The translations under genes were made by a program, and so were the position numbers. The notes below the pieces were generated by a model, which worked only from the letters and a program-made list of their open reading frames with translations, did no database searches and was not told where the DNA came from. From Gammaproteobacteria bacterium (GTDB lineage: Bacteria; Pseudomonadota; Gammaproteobacteria; Magnimaribacterales; Magnimaribacteraceae), in assembly GCA_002730855.1 (NCBI GenBank), contig PCBA01000056.1, positions 1 to 19,478 on the forward strand: a stretch of 19,478 bases of DNA. The letters run 5' to 3'. Below, piece by piece: positions 18,810 to 19,478 of this stretch; position 1 is the first letter of the stretch; every line of letters starts with the position of its first letter.

Positions 18810-19478
18810 TACAAAATCTCCCCTAGCAAGCAATCGATATACTGATTAATTGTAGACGTCTTAACGATGCTATAGTGATTAGCGTGCACGTTTACAACCC
18901 GTAAATTGGGACAATACTCATCCCAAGAGAGCTCAGAGAAAGGATGATTTAGATCGAGAGAGGCTTTAAGGAAAACAATCAAATTAGAATTTTTACAAAT
19001 TGAATAATCTCGAAACAACCTGAATTGTGCTTGAGCAGCTTCTATCAAACAAAGCAAATCGTCAATCGCAGTGGAATAGGGAATTGCCTCCAATTCAATA
19101 AGTTTATATCTAATTTCACCAATCAAATCAAAAATTGGAAGTCGACTTTCTTCTATCTTACTTATTACTTCGAGTATTAATGAGTCAGATATATCAACAC
19201 TTTTAAGTAGACGCATGCAGACTTGAATAAACCAATATTCAGAATCATTAGAAGAAACAGATGAGAATTCTTTATGTAGAAGTGCTGGATTGGGAGTATC
19301 AATAATGACTCCTTTATGATGTGATCCACAAAATTGCGAAAGTAGAAAATTAACTAAGATACCTGAGTAGGAGTAACCGATAAAAGATGAGACATTACGA
19401 ATATCAATCAAGTCAATGATTCTCTCAGCCTGGGAAGTAACAGAATCATCACTTGGAGTAGATAAAAGACCGTAGGTA
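18809..19478 (-). CDS. Thioesterase domain (NRPS/PKS type), 5' end beyond the window
   Basis: Only the last 222 codons are inside the window. The frame is open to the right edge (it begins with TYGLLSTPSDDS), so an internal TTG at 19411 that could serve as a start is probably not the real one. The alpha/beta-hydrolase triad is visible: Ser36 in GYSYSG, Asp60 in VIIDTP and His201 in HANHYSIVK (numbered from the first complete codon). The sequence leading into the nucleophile (IIDLIDIRNVSSFIGYSYSG) has the layout of NRPS thioesterases. It may be a stand-alone type II editing thioesterase or the C-terminal release domain of a larger NRPS protein; the window cannot decide. Its position upstream of the FAAL means that, if it is the releasing domain, gene order is not colinear with synthesis. 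It is coupled to the FAAL gene through TAATG. Confidence 0.75.
   Translation of the reverse strand, partial: TYGLLSTPSDDSVTSQAERIIDLIDIRNVSSFIGYSYSGILVNFLLSQFCGSHHKGVIIDTPNPALLHKEFSSVSSNDSEYWFIQVCMRLLKSVDISDSLILEVISKIEESRLPIFDLIGEIRYKLIELEAIPYSTAIDDLLCLIEAAQAQFRLFRDYSICKNSNLIVFLKASLDLNHPFSELSWDEYCPNLRVVNVHANHYSIVKTSTINQYIDCLLGEIL
18818..18823 (-). promoter_or_regulatory. Ribosome binding site for the FAAL gene
   Basis: GGGGAG on the minus strand, 8 bases before ATG 18809 and inside the last codons of the thioesterase gene. It is the clearest Shine-Dalgarno-like site on the minus strand of the window and decides the FAAL start over the upstream in-frame TTG at 18833. Confidence 0.6.

Noticed and set aside
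18810..18833. FAAL start at TTG 18833
   Set aside because: ATG 18809 has a GGGGAG site at proper spacing and a TAATG junction; the TTG has no such support.
18809..19411. Thioesterase gene starting at the TTG at 19411
   Set aside because: The same frame continues open to the window edge with thioesterase-like sequence before the nucleophile, so the true start is further right.
1..19478. CRISPR arrays, tRNA or rRNA genes, transposases
   Set aside because: Looked for regular repeats, cloverleaf-like segments and transposase motifs on both strands and saw none.

Overview
The window holds two tightly packed operons that converge and end 4 bp apart. The plus-strand operon (867-7970) encodes a complete-looking tripartite exporter. 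The minus-strand operon (7975 to beyond the right edge) encodes a lipopeptide-type PKS/NRPS assembly line with a tailoring oxygenase.

Organism: the TolC-type outer membrane protein and periplasmic adaptor point to a Gram-negative-type (diderm) bacterium. Most of the window is AT-rich, Shine-Dalgarno sequences are weak or absent at several starts, and the NHLM-type transporter plus the McyE/MycA-like synthase would suit a cyanobacterium, possibly a marine picocyanobacterium. Nothing here proves that assignment.

Layout: 1-866 has no convincing gene. Roughly 180-480 is clearly GC-richer (about 45-57% by hand count in 60-base lines) than what follows (25-33%) and contains what may be a decayed coding remnant. 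At 867-7970 lie a TolC/OEP outer membrane channel, an HlyD-like adaptor of the NHLM secretion-protein type, an ABC half-transporter without any peptidase domain, and a second ABC half-transporter with a degenerate peptidase-like N-terminus. On the minus strand, read from right to left, lie a thioesterase domain cut by the window edge, a fatty acyl-AMP ligase fused to an ACP, a 2,698-residue KS-AT-ACP-aminotransferase-C-A-PCP-E-like megasynthase, and a PhyH-type Fe(II)/2-oxoglutarate dioxygenase.

How the genes may work together (inference): the FAAL activates a fatty acid and loads it on its own ACP. The KS/AT adds one malonyl unit. The aminotransferase converts the resulting beta-keto thioester to a beta-amino fatty acyl group. 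The NRPS module condenses this with one amino acid, read by eye as aspartate-like. The terminal epimerase-like domain may invert it. PhyH may hydroxylate the chain or the residue, and the thioesterase (or an unseen protein carrying it) may release the product. The adjacent exporter belongs by motif to a family usually seen with leader-peptide RiPPs, but it has no active peptidase and no RiPP precursor or maturation gene in view. The most economical reading is that it exports the lipopeptide.

The plus strand is purine-rich throughout, even across the minus-strand genes. Those mRNAs are therefore pyrimidine-rich and the megasynthase is extraordinarily rich in serine.
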